Origin: Opisthorchis felineus
Lineage: Eukaryota; Platyhelminthes; Trematoda; Opisthorchiida; Opisthorchiidae
Assembly (NCBI GenBank): GCA_004794785.1
Contig: SJOL01007418.1
Coordinates: forward strand, 182,435 to 246,434
Direction of reading: 5' to 3'
DNA length: 64,000 nucleotides
Shown here: one piece after another, positions 1 to 11,100 of the stretch
Layout: each line of letters begins with the position of its first letter
Position numbering within the stretch: the stretch's first letter is position 1
The notes under the pieces: model-generated
The model's database searches: none
Seen by the model: only the letters and a program-made list of their open reading frames with translations
Told to the model about the DNA's origin: nothing
Position numbers and translations under genes: made by a program

Positions 1-904
1 TCGTCATGTTATGTCTGGGCGCTCAGACATTCTTTAATTTTCACAGTGTGAGGCGAGTAGGGCAAACTGCCCGTGTTCGTACTGTGGATTCCCCTCTGCA
101 TTTACGTCAGGAACGAGGATCCAGAGAAGCAAGTACTGTGTTCTGACTGACTGTCACATCACTCCTCCCGTTTCCGACCGCACAGCTCTGGTGACGCCGA
201 GGCCGTCTTGCCTGGACATGCTTTGAGCTATCGGTGGAAAGCATCTTCACTTGATATTCGTTGACAGTAGCCTCTGTCCGTGCGGCAACTCTATGAGAGT
301 CGAGAACGAAAGGTCCATCACTCATTTTACTGTCTTCTTAAATAAATCTCCCAAAGACAATATGGGACTCTAAATGCACTTTGGGTTAGGGGCTGAGACG
401 CTGTTGTGCTCGGTGCACAAATAAGCAATGCTTAGGATCAATTCAATTAAGCGTAGACAGCGGGAACGCCTATCGCAGATGTGTGCGGACCATATACCTT
501 GCAAGGCGTAGTTCTCGAGTAGCGGAAATCGTTTGACTGCATATTTTCTTGTTACTAGCCAACCCTGGACCTAATTAGGCCACACCGCCATCAGATTCCG
601 ATGAGGGGCGATCACTGACTCTGGCGTCCCCAGGAATACTTATGTTGACTCTGATACTACACCAGTTTTCTGCTGGTTTTCTTTGCTCCCTTCAGGTTTA
701 CGGGAAATGCATACATCCATATTGACCATGAGACGCCCGTAGAACCCAAGACCCAACAAATATATCGGAGCCGCCTTCTACAATGCTTGTCGGTTGGCCA
801 TAATTAGCGTATTATGTGTCACTCAAACGCTATGCTCAAAGCTGTAGCAATTCCGAAACTTCAGTATACGAGGAGGCCCAGCCACACTCGTTCAAGTATT
901 GGAT
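1..904. other. No recognisable gene
   Basis: I see no conserved protein, RNA gene or clear repeat in this stretch. A 72-codon minus-strand reading frame at 107-325 has no recognisable motif and is probably chance. The sequence leads into the repeat that begins near 905. Confidence 0.4.
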
Positions 905-1210
905 CTCTGATGAGACTATGGCACTTCTGGAGGCCCGGTGACTAATTCGATCCGATTACAACCACCCATCGCTAGGGGACTCGACCCTATCGTGATGCGA
1001 GGGCTTGCGTACGCTAACAACCCATTGAGCTGTCCCGGAGGATGCCTATGCAACATCCACAGGATCCTACCAGATTGGTCAATAGATACAGGTCCGACAG
1101 TCTCCTGGCCCTCCAGGTTGGGGTTGGAACAATTGTTGTAGCCTGTTCCCTGAAACGTAGACTACTGCGGTAGTATCACGCCAACCGTCACCGCCTTCTG
1201 GTCAGGTTTT
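905..1210 (+). repeat. Dispersed repeat R, copy 1
   Basis: This block matches the last ~215 bases of the window (63785-64000) in the same order. The shared landmarks are 'cattgagct', then 'ttggtcaat', then 'cctccaggttgg', then a 'ttggaac' segment, and finally a looser 'ccgcctt...gg' end. The two copies differ by point changes and small indels. Copy 1 lies upstream of a LINE fragment and copy 2 lies downstream of a very similar LINE fragment. It may therefore be an untranslated part of that LINE family, or an independent repeat that often sits beside it. No coding potential is evident. Confidence 0.6.
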
Positions 1211-1389
1211 TGAATCAAAGATTTTGGTTTAGGGTCCATACTCACTCTTCTACGTAGGTGTGGTCACCATGAGAATATTTGGGCCCACATACAACCATGA
1301 ATTGCGCAAAACATGTACTGGCAATTAGGCGCCAGTATTTAGTACCGGTGTATTGCGGTCGATGATTGCGATGGGGTGATGATAAGAAG

Positions 1390-2645
1390 CTCGGGTCATC
1401 GCTCTAGAAAGTATCATGACTGTAATTAAGAGGTCTGTGTAATTCAGTGCTCTCTCTTCCGAGTTTACCAAATCAAGTGGTGTCAGACAGGGGTGTCCTC
1501 TTTCACCTTTCCTCTTCAACTTCGTCATCGATACGATCATGGAAGACTCACTATCAGCCTCTAATGCCTGTGGGGTTGATGTGTTCGCGGGGCGTCCGCT
1601 CACAGATATCGAGTACGCAGACGACATAGCTCTTCTTGGATCTGACGCCGTCGTACTGCAAACAATATTAAATAATTAAATAATCCTGCCTCACGGTCTG
1701 GCATGTGCTTCACATCTGCAAAGTGTAAAGTGCTACTGCAAGACTGGGTGTGCTCGGAACCTAACCTCATGCTTGCGGATGAGCCGATTGAGGTAGTGGA
1801 CAAGTTTGTCTACCTGGGCAGCTGTATCAGTCCCGGTGGTCTCGCGAAAGATGATATTTCCATCCGGATTGGGAAAGCCAGAGCAGCTTTTCTGAACCTG
1901 CGTCATCTGTGGCGAAGGCGTGACATCAGCTTATTCATCGGGGGTCGAGTTTACAATAGTGCGGTGCACTCCATATTACTGTACGGATCAGAAACCTAGC
2001 CGCAGCGCGCCGAGGACGTCAAAAGACTTTCAGTGTTTGACCATCGATGTCTTCGGAGCATTGCCCGGGTCTGGTGGGAACACCGGATCAGCAATGCTGA
2101 AGTACGTCGAGTGGTTTTCGGAAGAAATAACTCACCCACGGTAGATGGGCTGATCACACTGCATAGGTTGCGCTGGCTTGTCCACGTGCTCCGTATGTGA
2201 ATCGACTGCCTTCCTTGAAGGGCACAACCACATTAAGGGTGGAAACGAGTAAGGGGATGTCAACCACTGACTTGGCAGCAAAGTTTAAAAGCCATTACCA
2301 GCAAACTCAGCTGTGCTGGTCACTGCCGTTTCCCTGGATGGGGACCCCGAGACGGGCCACATCAATGGTTGGAGACATTGTCAGACATGGCCCAGTCGCG
2401 CCCTCAGTGACGCTCTTGTATCCAAGCTATTGCCTTCAATGCATAGCTCCCTTCCCAATTCCCCCACTTAACAGTTCTCCGACAGTCCTGTATTTGCGCA
2501 CCAATTTATCAGCTCCCGCCTCCAATGCGGAACTACCTACCCCACCTCCCAAAATTATCGGTGAACGAAACTGTGGCAGCTACTACCACTGTACGACAAG
2601 TACGCGGTTCTTACCGCTGATAATGATGATGATGATAATTCAGTG
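1390..2645 (+). mobile_element. SR2/RTE-like non-LTR retrotransposon, 5'-truncated, broken
   Basis: This is a remnant of the reverse-transcriptase half and the 3' end of a LINE. Frame by frame it shows the motif SGVRQGCPLSPFLF (about 1473-1515), the catalytic EYADDIALLG (about 1611-1640), then FVYLGSCISPGGLAKDD, KARAAF.NLRHLWRRRDI and VHSILLYGSET (to about 1999), and a LHRLRWL.HVLRM tail near 2160-2200. These are the order and spacing of RT motifs and of the thumb and C-terminal region in fluke SR2/RTE-like elements. In-frame stops and frame changes (for example near 1676 and 1999) mean it is not functional. The 5' part, including the endonuclease, is absent. A 3' untranslated region follows, ending in a short (TGA)n run at about 2620-2640, as is common for RTE-type 3' ends. 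Its closest relative in the window is the copy at 62715-63755. Confidence 0.85.
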
Positions 2646-3754
2646 CTCCTTGTTTTGTCTGAACGGCAACAGGGCCTTAACATGCATTCCAATAAGTGGA
2701 GATTTTCAGCATAGTGACATCTTATTACTGCATTTTGTTAGTAATGCCCGGGCCGCAGGTGGCTTGAGTGGGGTTAAGTAACAATCACCCTTTCTGATTT
2801 TCAATATGAAACACTGCGAATTGGATAGATTTCTTGAATCCGACATTGCAGTGACAGAGTGTTACTCTCAGTCAGTGTGTCACCATCCGAGATGCTACAA
2901 CCCGTTTATTTCTTGATGAATTCTAATAGGAGCTGATAACCTGATAGCCATCGTAACACTGCTGGCGTGTACTTCAGGTCCGCAACTCTCTCCTCGTCTT
3001 TGTGTAGATGTTAGTCGTCGTGAAGCAAATTATTGCCTGTTCTCGTGCTGATTCGCAGTTATCAATTTTAGTGAAAACTGGGCATTCAGAACTCCTAGAT
3101 GCTTTCTGGATAGTCAGTTCACAACAGCTTACAGTACCCACTACCTGACATGGTGTGAGCGTTGATTCATTGGTACTCATGTCATCCAGCTAAAAGTCCT
3201 ACATCAAACACTCCATAGGATTGACTGTTAAGCCTGCCGAATGGGGTTCCTGATCTTGACCTTATAGTTTGCAATTTTGCGAAAGTGGCACGGTGTTTGA
3301 TGAAAATCCACTTCTAGAACGCGGAACTGTACGCCTGATGGTGGCTGATGCCTACAACTCTAGACACATTCAGGCTACCTGGATAGGAACTGAGAACGAC
3401 ATCGATTAGTAGCCGTATCTTGCAGAGTCTTCAATCATGCACAGGGAGGATCACGCCGATCCGATCCTGGAAGGCGAGTAATACCGACAGTACCCAGACT
3501 TTTCTCAACCGTTTTCTTACCTCTCTGCCACTCCACCACTCCGGTTTGGGTCGGGGAAACAGCAGTTTATGGCAAAGGATGATTCGGAGTGCGCGATACA
3601 TGACCAAACCACCGCTGCTTTTGGCGATGTACGGATTCTTTCATTGAAGTCCCTTTCGCACAATCGAACACCCGTTTTCTACTTGTTTCGTTGCGGATTC
3701 GCCATCACCAGCCTACGCAATCAGTGGTTCCGAGACAACGCTTATCGCAGAAAA
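2646..3754. other. No recognisable gene
   Basis: This stretch holds only short frames, the longest being 75-84 codons on the plus strand at 3420-3823 and 68 codons on the minus strand at 2974-3180. None shows a conserved motif, and I take them as chance. Confidence 0.35.
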
Positions 3755-3937
3755 AAATCGTCCAGTTGTAACACCCTTTCTGTGCCTAGCTGCCGTGCCA
3801 GCCGAAGGAAGCACGAAGGCTAGGATACTGCCAGGTTGCCAAGCCTGGACAGGGGAAGTCGAGAGGTAGAGGTCGGGTTCGAACCACGGACCTTCCGGTT
3901 AGTAAATCCGCGCTATAACCACTGAGTCATCTCGCAG
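3755..3937 (-). mobile_element. tRNA-derived SINE copy 1 (minus)
   Basis: Read on the minus strand, this copy has the head 'gcgagatgactcagtggtta', an internal promoter B box 'ggttcgaaccc' (complement of 'gggttcgaacc' near 3876), then the body 'cttcccctgtccaggcttgg' and an end resembling 'agggtgttacaact'. It is the same family as the copies at 9494 and 34309. It would be transcribed by RNA polymerase III if intact and moved by a partner LINE. It is moderately diverged. Confidence 0.8.
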
Positions 3938-4264
3938 AGGTTCACAGAGGCTATGTATGAGCCATACAACAAAGCCCCTACTGTAGCCTCATATACATGT
4001 CTCTTGAGATTCAGGGGTAGGCTATTTTACTGTCATAGGCGTCTCAAATTAGCAAATGTGGTGGTGCATTGACCTCATCTTTCACACTACAATCAGAACT
4101 TGCACAACCTATAATGCTCCTAAAATTCTCCACAACATCGAATGCCTCTCTGATTGTAAGTGGCGTTTTCAGTGACTGCATGTGCAGGAGCATGACCTTA
4201 CACTTTGTGGATGCAAAACGCCTGCCAAAGGACGGAATGACTTTGGCCAGCTCATCTAAAAACT

Positions 4265-4650
4265 NNNNNNNNNNNNNNNNNNNNNNNNNNNNNNNNNNNN
4301 NNNNNNNNNNNNNNNNNNNNNNNNNNNNNNNNNNNNNNNNNNNNNNNNNNNNNNNNNNNNNNNNNNNNNNNNNNNNNNNNNNNNNNNNNNNNNNNNNNNN
4401 NNNNNNNNNNNNNNNNNNNNNNNNNNNNNNNNNNNNNNNNNNNNNNNNNNNNNNNNNNNNNNNNNNNNNNNNNNNNNNNNNNNNNNNNNNNNNNNNNNNN
4501 NNNNNNNNNNNNNNNNNNNNNNNNNNNNNNNNNNNNNNNNNNNNNNNNNNNNNNNNNNNNNNNNNNNNNNNNNNNNNNNNNNNNNNNNNNNNNNNNNNNN
4601 NNNNNNNNNNNNNNNNNNNNNNNNNNNNNNNNNNNNNNNNNNNNNNNNNN
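4265..4650. other. Assembly gap (386 N)
   Basis: A run of N interrupts the sequence. The base after it is a run of 19 G that continues into a SINE head. The frames that appear to run through the gap are artefacts. Confidence 0.99.
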
Positions 4651-4862
4651 GGGGGGGGGGGGGGGGGGGCGAGACGGCTCGGGGGTTAAAGCGCGAATTT
4701 ACTAACCGGAAGATTCGTGGTTCGAATCCGACTTCTGAATCTAGACTTCCCCTGTCTAGGCTTGGGCAACCTGGCAGTATCCCAGTCCCCGTGCTTCTTT
4801 CAGGTGGCATGACAGGCACCGAAACGGCGCTACAGCTGAACGGTTTATTATTTTATTTTTCT
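4651..4862 (+). mobile_element. tRNA-derived SINE copy 2 (plus)
   Basis: A run of 19 G leads into 'cgagacggctc', which corresponds to the SINE head with its A-box region. The B box is 'ggttcgaatcc' near 4720, followed by the family body 'cttcccctgtctaggcttgg' and 'cctggcagtatcccag'. The tail is A/T-rich ('tttattattttatttt'). The long G run is unlike other copies, which have only four or five G, and lies against the gap, so its length may be an assembly artefact. Confidence 0.85.
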
Positions 4863-5589
4863 CTTCCGCTCGTTTTGGAACGCTTATGTGGATTCCATCG
4901 ATGCAGCCGTCCGACATTACTTTTCTTTGTACCTCGGAGCTATTCACATTGTCCGCACTTCAAGTAGCCATTAAGAAGACCACGGACCCAAAAATGAAAC
5001 AAATCGATCAGAGTTATCTACCGCGTATCCCTGCTTCAGCGCAGGCTGCTGTTCGAAAACGCTTCCCGCAACTGCACAAAATTTTGAGCCCTGTTTAGGG
5101 CACAGCCACGGTGTGGTTTTTATACCATACACTCCATGATTGCCGCGGTCTTGTGACCTTGGTCAAATTGCCAACTGTTCCTCTCTGCCGTGTTTACTAT
5201 CTACCAACGCCACAATGTTTTCTTGTGCTTGTGGTTATAAACGTTCCCTCGTTCAAGCCATGGACACGGCCCATCCAAGTGACAGCCAAATGGTGCACAT
5301 GGATTTCCAACCTCACGAACCACACTTGTCAGCAGTCAGAATCAGAGAACGTCCATGCACGTGTGAACATGCGCGAAAATATGCCACTAATCTTCTTACA
5401 TAGCTGACACATACGGGTGCGTACTGCGTATGATAGAGCACAGTTTGCATCCTTGGTGGACAGAACCCGACCCGATTTAACGGTGGACTAACTTGACAAC
5501 TGTCGAACGACACTTTATGTAGCTCCCTCAGCCATGGAATAGGCGAGTGCCCTTTGAGCACCGGGGTTTCGGACACTTTGAACTCGTAC
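4863..5589. other. No recognisable gene
   Basis: Several overlapping frames of 63-98 codons occur on both strands (for example 4886-5098 and 5111-5407 on the plus strand). None shows a family motif I recognise. Overlapping open frames on both strands, without splice context, argue for chance. Confidence 0.3.
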
Positions 5590-7925
5590 TAGTAGTAATG
5601 GTGATTTGGATGACGATTGGAGGAAGATGAAGGAAGCCATACTCAGTCTTTGAAACTGTGCTCCAGGTCGCTCGCACACCCCAATGAACACGATCTCGTC
5701 GCGATCAGCCGCTCTGGTTGAAGCCAGGAAAACTAAATCATCAACAAAAGGCTATGCTAGTGCGCACTAATCCTTCAAACCCCGAATAATGAAGAGCAAA
5801 AGGACCGACAGAGCGTTGGTGGATTGCAAAAGCCCGAAAAACGGAGAGGGCTTCTACAATGGGAGGCAACCACACCCTGTTCTAACTAGTCCGATCAACT
5901 GGCCCGAAGAATGCAGTCCCTGAAGAAGATGGGACCTCAATTACTTCACAGAAACATCTTGAGCGATGGGCTGAATATTGAACAGTTTGGCTGGCCTTCA
6001 TCAACTAAACCTCTAGAAGGACCAAACAAACCCGAGTGGAACCTCGACATCAGTCCGCCATCGACAGCGGAAGTCCAGCGTACACTTTACTTCAACACAA
6101 CAACAACATGATCCAGCCATCCTGCACTCCTCAGAGAGGGTGGCATATTCGTCGTGGCCAACGCGACGACTCCACTCCAAAATATTTGGGATGAGGAAAG
6201 AATATCGACCGAATGGTACGCCTCAACGGTGATTCTGATATTTAAAAAGGGAGCAAAAATGTCGTTCGAAAACCACCGGGGCATCAGTTCAGTGACCATA
6301 CATCCCTAAGTGCCCTCTGGTGTTATCCTACGAAGGTTGATACATCATCTGGAGAGTCATATTCGCAAGAATCAAGCTGTGTTTCGCCATGGCCGGGGTT
6401 TCCTCGATCATATCTCCTGTTGAATCTAACTTGACCGTATGATAATTCCCCCATTCATTTGCTTACTCCCCCTATGACCTCCAGTTGTTTTGCTTATCCG
6501 TGCCCGCCACTCACCTTGCCACAAAGGCCGTCGCGTCCGACACTTGTGTATTGGCATGTGTGTCTGTGTGTGAATGTGCGCAGCTGACCTACTTGTCCAT
6601 GCGTGTTCGCTTCCCGTTTGCTGAGCCTGCCTTGACTTGTTTTCTCATGAGTTCCGTGTGATCGCACGGCCAATGAGAATCACGAGACTGCCCTCGGAAG
6701 AGACGACCGCAACCCACACTACTGAGCCATCATTCCGCTCGCCGTTGTTTGGTGTGCGGAAGTTGACACTGCGCTGTGCTGGTCAGTGACAGACCTGTGC
6801 ACTTGTTGACGCTACGGACGTGAACAATTGAGGTTTGTTGTACATATTTGCTTATCCTCGTGTAAACAGTACCATAGAATTTCGAATTCAATTCTTCCTT
6901 TTGATATTCGAACCTACGCGTCACTCAAAGTTCCGTATCGGAAACCTCAACATCACTATTCAACAGGTGTTGGAACTGTGCTACTCCTTCCGACTACCAA
7001 GAATGAGCATTTTTCTCGTTCTCAGATATGCTTTTGACTCCGCGGATCCTCAGACTGTGGCAGTGTCTGGCGATCAAGGATGTCCTCTCTAAATTTTCGT
7101 CTCTTATAAGGCCCTTAAATGGCTCCTCTCGTGGATGGGTACATGTCTACGGCAAATTCCCTCTCCTTCACATTCAGTGGTGCCAAGCGCAGGTGCCTTT
7201 TGTAGCTCTTTCTCTTTAACTTCATAGTGGATGTGCTGCTTGAGTCTGCTTTTGCTGCCCTCTAACACCCCAAGCATTCGCTCATGGACATTGAGTACGC
7301 CGACGATATTGCTCTCCTTGGATCAGACCCTTCGGAGATGCAAACTGTTTTAAATAAATAAAATAATTCTGCTGCATAGTTCGGTGTGTGCTTCGCACCT
7401 GTGAAGTGTAAAGTACAAAAGCAAGGTTGGGTGGGATCAAATTCAAACCTCGACTGCCAGTGAACCGATTGGTGTAGTAGTTCGTCTATCTGGACGGCTG
7501 CGTAAGTCCCGGCGACCTGGTGAAAGACAATCACTTCCCGAATTAGGAAGGCCAGAACAGTGTTTGCTACGCCAGATGGTTTTCCGTGAAGGTCACTATT
7601 ACTCAGATCATTTGGTCACACTCCACAGATTGCGCTGGTTGGGTTGTGCACCTCGTATGCTAGAGGACCGTTTGCCTCGTAGGAGCCTCTTTGTCCAGCC
7701 TCGTATGGCATGGAGACGACCCAGGGGTGGTTAGTCCATGACTTGGCAACTGGGGGTGAAAACCCTTAGCAGTCACCGGAGTCGCGCTGGTAACTGCTGT
7801 CTATCATGATGGCAACCCCAGGATGAGACAAACGAATGGTTAGTAGCCCTAACAGATACGGCTGCGTCACACAACCAACAACGCTTCTGCGTCAAAGCTA
7901 TTGCCATCATTGGGTAACTCTTGCC
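5590..7925 (+). mobile_element. SR2/RTE-like LINE, heavily decayed and interrupted
   Basis: Two blocks belong to one plus-strand LINE. Block 1 (about 5590-6420) translates to the pre-RT linker and the start of the RT: LREGGIFVVA, then ISTEWYASTVILIFKKGAK and NHRGISSV (about 6130-6300), matching the 'P.EW....VIPIFKKG...NHRGIS' motif of fluke LINEs. Block 2 (about 6985-7925) shows a frameshifted AFDS.D motif near 7030, VHVYGKFPL near 7138, the 'EYADDIALLG' region near 7293-7322 and a 3' untranslated part resembling that of the copy at 1390. Between them (about 6420-6985) is unrelated sequence that reads as an insertion. Stops and frameshifts are frequent, so the element is dead. Confidence 0.75.
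6420..6985. other. Sequence interrupting the LINE
   Basis: No LINE motif is visible here, although the LINE blocks on either side are in the same orientation and in the order expected for one element. It may be a later insertion or replaced sequence. I could not find duplicated target sites or terminal repeats. Confidence 0.35.
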
Positions 7926-7936
7926 CCCCCCCCCGC
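7924..7936. repeat. Poly-C run
   Basis: About a dozen consecutive C residues lie at the 3' end of the decayed LINE. Such runs are prone to length errors in assemblies. Confidence 0.9.
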
Positions 7937-8130
7937 TATACGGGCCAAGAAACCATTTGACGTTAATTGAGTGGTTGGGCTATTGCCTCCAACGCGTTGC
8001 TCTCATTCCCGTATTCTCCTTACCCTCTAGATGTAGTATCTGGAACCACTGCACCTCGGTGTACGGTTTGTGAGCTGGAAACTGAACCGAGAACTCATGT
8101 TTGTACGACCAGTAGTTATAAAATTTTACG

Positions 8131-8262
8131 AGCTCGAGATAGCTCAGCGGTTAAGGCACGAACTCACTGACCGGAAGGAAGGAACGCATTCCCGACATCT
8201 CTACTGCTCCTGTCTCGGCTTAGGCAACCCGGAACGAGGAGTATGGGAGATGTCAAACAGCC
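8131..8262 (+). mobile_element. tRNA-derived SINE copy 3, divergent
   Basis: The A-box half 'gagatagctcagcggttaag' is followed by 'actgaccggaagg', which is diagnostic of the family. The B box is destroyed ('acgcattcccgac'). The body 'ctgtctcggcttaggcaacc' is still recognisable, and the 3' part is lost. This is an old copy. Confidence 0.65.
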
Positions 8263-9224
8263 AGGAGGTTCAAGAAAGTTGACAAACGATATCGGGTCGG
8301 ATGTTATCTTGCGTTACTTCAAGAGAAGTCCAAGTAAGGATGTAAGACTCAAGAGTGTTCAGTTTCGTATTTCACGGCGTCCTGAATTCCGAAAGAGCAA
8401 ACCTGCGTTATTGTGTCGCTATGCATCTGCAAGAACTTGGGATCCCGACCATCTTTTCGAATTCTGTGAATAGCTCGACGAATATTCGACGACGAGACTG
8501 GCTTTTACTTAAGTGGAATGGTATCTCATTTCCACGTGTGTTTTACACGACATTCCAGACAACTATCCGGATGTCGATTCCAGTTTCGTTAAAAACCGAT
8601 AACCTGGGCTGAAATCTTGGGTACTAGGTCTCCACGGCCCTCTTTGACGGAAAGGCAACAAGTACGTGACATCTACCTAACACCACTATCCTAGGAACGC
8701 GGTATTTTCAGACGTTTCAAGGGTTTCCTGTGTCATTTATCAACCTCGAGGACAGGTTATACTCTTCCATTAGGACGGTGCTCTAGTGGTGCGAGAATTT
8801 CGCGAATATGAAATCGAAAATATTTGTACAAACCGCATCTTCACACTCAGTTTCTAGAGCACCGGTGTATCTCTGAGTGGACTACCATCTTGAAGTTCGA
8901 TTCTCCGTTTTAAGTACGCTTTTGGAAGTGTACGCTCCGGATGTCTGGGAGTGTTCGAGCAAACGGGTAGTACTCCGAAACCTACAAACAATGATACATA
9001 GCAGCTACACCCCCTTTCTTCTATCGTTTTTAACTCTATAATCATTGCGGTGAAGCGAGCTCTGGAGGGTCATGAAACGTCATCATTATCATTGACAGCA
9101 ACACCAGATGAGAACATTGGCACTTCACGGCTTTGCAAATCTGTCTTATAATGGAAGGAAATGGAAGAGGGAGGAGGACGTAGGGCTAACTTACAATGAA
9201 CGTCCGAGGTGCCTAAACTCCCAA
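8263..9224. other. No recognisable gene
   Basis: Short frames of 60-85 codons only (for example 8243-8473 and 8355-8612 on the plus strand). No motif was recognised. Confidence 0.3.
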
Positions 9225-10260
9225 CACTCAGTCATAGAATCTGGATACAGACTGACACCATGGATGCCACTGACATCGGTCGGCCGCCGTGTCGTTCAGT
9301 ATTTCCAGCCAAGCACAGGGGGAATCATGTAAACCCCACCCTGGGAGGTGAACAGCACCCAAACTTTTTGTGATGTCCTTTATTCCATTATGCTATGCCA
9401 GATTCTGTCCATCTGTGAGTTTCCATCACGTCGATTTAGACACAAAAAACAGCGGTTGTCTGGGAGGGTGGAATCTTGATGTACGTAATCCATGGGGGCG
9501 AGATGGCTCAAGTGGTTAGAGCGCCAGTTTACTGACCGGAAGGTCCGTGGTTCGAACCCGACATCTGCCTCTCGACTTCCCCTGTCTAGGCTTGGGCAAC
9601 CTGGCAGTATCCCAGCCCTCGTGCTTCCTTCGGGTGGCATGGCAGCTAGGCACCGGAAGGGTGCTACAGCTGAACGATTATCTTATGGTCAACCACTCTA
9701 GCTTGCAATGCTGGATGCATTCTTTGAGAAAAGTACCGTCTACTTCACCAAAAACCCGTCTTCTGATAACCTCATTTCGAATTCGCTGGTCCCGGCCGAT
9801 TCGAGCTACAGTTCTGAGACATCAGTGGTCAAAGACCTGAAGATGTCTCAAATCCTCTGCCCGAATTGGCCAAGTCTCAGCCGTACAACAATACAGCCCG
9901 AACTGTAGGCTGATGTGCGCGCTTTGAGACCCTGCGATGTGCGTGAAAGCAATTCTGGTCTTTGAGATTCGTTCGTTGACTATCGTCAGAGTTAATAAAA
10001 CTTTCGAGGTGCTCATAGCGCTCCACAACTTCCAGTGTCCCTCCTTGCATTCTCAGAGGCATGTCACAGACTGTACTTCCTGTAGCTTGACTCTGCACTC
10101 GGTGGGTGCGTAGTGTATATCGAAGGAGTATAGTACTTCGGTCAGCTTTTCTAACAATGCTTGCCCCTTCTGTTCTTAAAAAAACGAGAACGCTGTCGTC
10201 CGTATATTCCAGGTAGACAAGGTTCTCGCTCGAAAGGATCTGAACAGATGAGGTCAACGG
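9225..10260 (-). mobile_element. RTE-like LINE C-terminal half (minus), split by a SINE
   Basis: On the minus strand from about 10257 the frame reads LSSENLVYLEYTDDSVLVF, a degraded YADD-type RT motif. It continues through EVVERYEHL and AVLLYG to ETWPIRAEDLRHLQVFDH (about 9890-9822) after a frameshift, then ARIGRDQRIRNEVIRRRVFG near 9800-9740. The SINE at 9494-9685 interrupts it. The LINE resumes below 9494 with [27 protein letters not shown] and a C-terminal ILNDTAADRCQ near 9310-9280. The order is that of the fluke RTE-like RT thumb and C-terminal region. Stops and frameshifts make it non-functional. Confidence 0.8.
9494..9685 (+). mobile_element. tRNA-derived SINE copy 4, near consensus
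   Basis: This is one of the best copies. The head is 'gggggcgagatggctcaag' with the A-box region 'tggctcaagtgg', then 'actgaccggaaggtccgtgg' and the B box 'ggttcgaaccc' at about 9552. The body holds 'cctgtctaggcttgggcaac', and the end is 'ggtgctacagctgaacgatt'. It sits inside a LINE in the opposite orientation. Its minus-strand translation joins directly to the LINE frame and gives an 86-codon chimeric ORF at 9380-9640 that is not a real gene. Confidence 0.92.
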
Positions 10261-10694
10261 GCGAATTTCAGTTCAGGTTTGTGTTTTCTGGGCTGCTCCC
10301 TTAGGCATCAAAACGGAATTGTAGGTCTTAGGAATCATGTGTACGGGACCAAAGTTCAAAATGTACGGTATGGTGACAGCTTTGACGACGCCAATGACCG
10401 TGTTATTCTGTTTACTTCATCCGAAAATTTATAGTGTCTCGTATCCAAACTGAATAGAAAGGTTAATAAAACTAGCTGCATCACTCTGAGTAAACTGGAG
10501 TACAATTCAATTGTCATTTGAATGGGAGAGGCCAGTGTTGTGTTCGCCGAATTTCGAATCCTATGGTGTTAGTACTAAACACCAGCTTGTTTTCCATGGT
10601 TAGAGTGTGCAACGCTGCAATGCAGGCAGATGTTTTCACTGTTCGACCACTGCTAACTCCAGAGCTTTGTCTGTGTAATAATGAAAATGTAATG
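10261..10694. other. No recognisable gene
   Basis: The sequence upstream of the minus-strand LINE frame shows no further RT motif that I can read. One 68-codon plus-strand frame at 10518-10724 has no recognisable content. Confidence 0.3.
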
Positions 10695-10861
10695 TTTCAG
10701 CTGAAGCACCCTTTTAGTTCCTAGCTGCCATGCCTCCCGAAGGAAGCCCGAGGGCCGAGTTAATTCCAGGTTGACCAATCCTAGACAGGAGCAGTCGGGT
10801 TCGGACCACGGACCTTCTGATCAGTAAGTTCGCTCTTTAACCACTGAGCTGTGTCGATCTT
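10695..10861 (-). mobile_element. tRNA-derived SINE copy 5 (minus)
   Basis: The reverse complement shows the family end 'agggtgcttcagctg', the body with 'aaggaagcccgaggg' on the plus strand, and the tRNA-like part. That part includes 'gggttcggaccacgg', a B box with one change, and 'actgagct', the complement of the A-box region. It lies in the intron immediately upstream of the first visible CCT5 exon. Confidence 0.8.
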
Positions 10862-11100
10862 TGTTTTAATGAATGGAGGCAGTGACTGATTTGGTTTGGA
10901 TAGTGTGGTGCGTCTGCTGGTTTTGACAGACGACTCCCCACAGTAAAGAGGCTAGTTACGCCCCATCAGTTGTGCTAAGCAACTGGTGCACTCGTCACAC
11001 CGGGGATAATCTGAACTGATCGAGAACTGATTTCACCGCGAGTGTACCAAGTTCTTTCAATGCATAACAGTGTTATTTCTCCTTTTCTATTATCTTTTAG

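Noticed and set aside
4069..4819. Long frames through 4265-4650
   Set aside because: They run through undetermined bases and have no content of their own.
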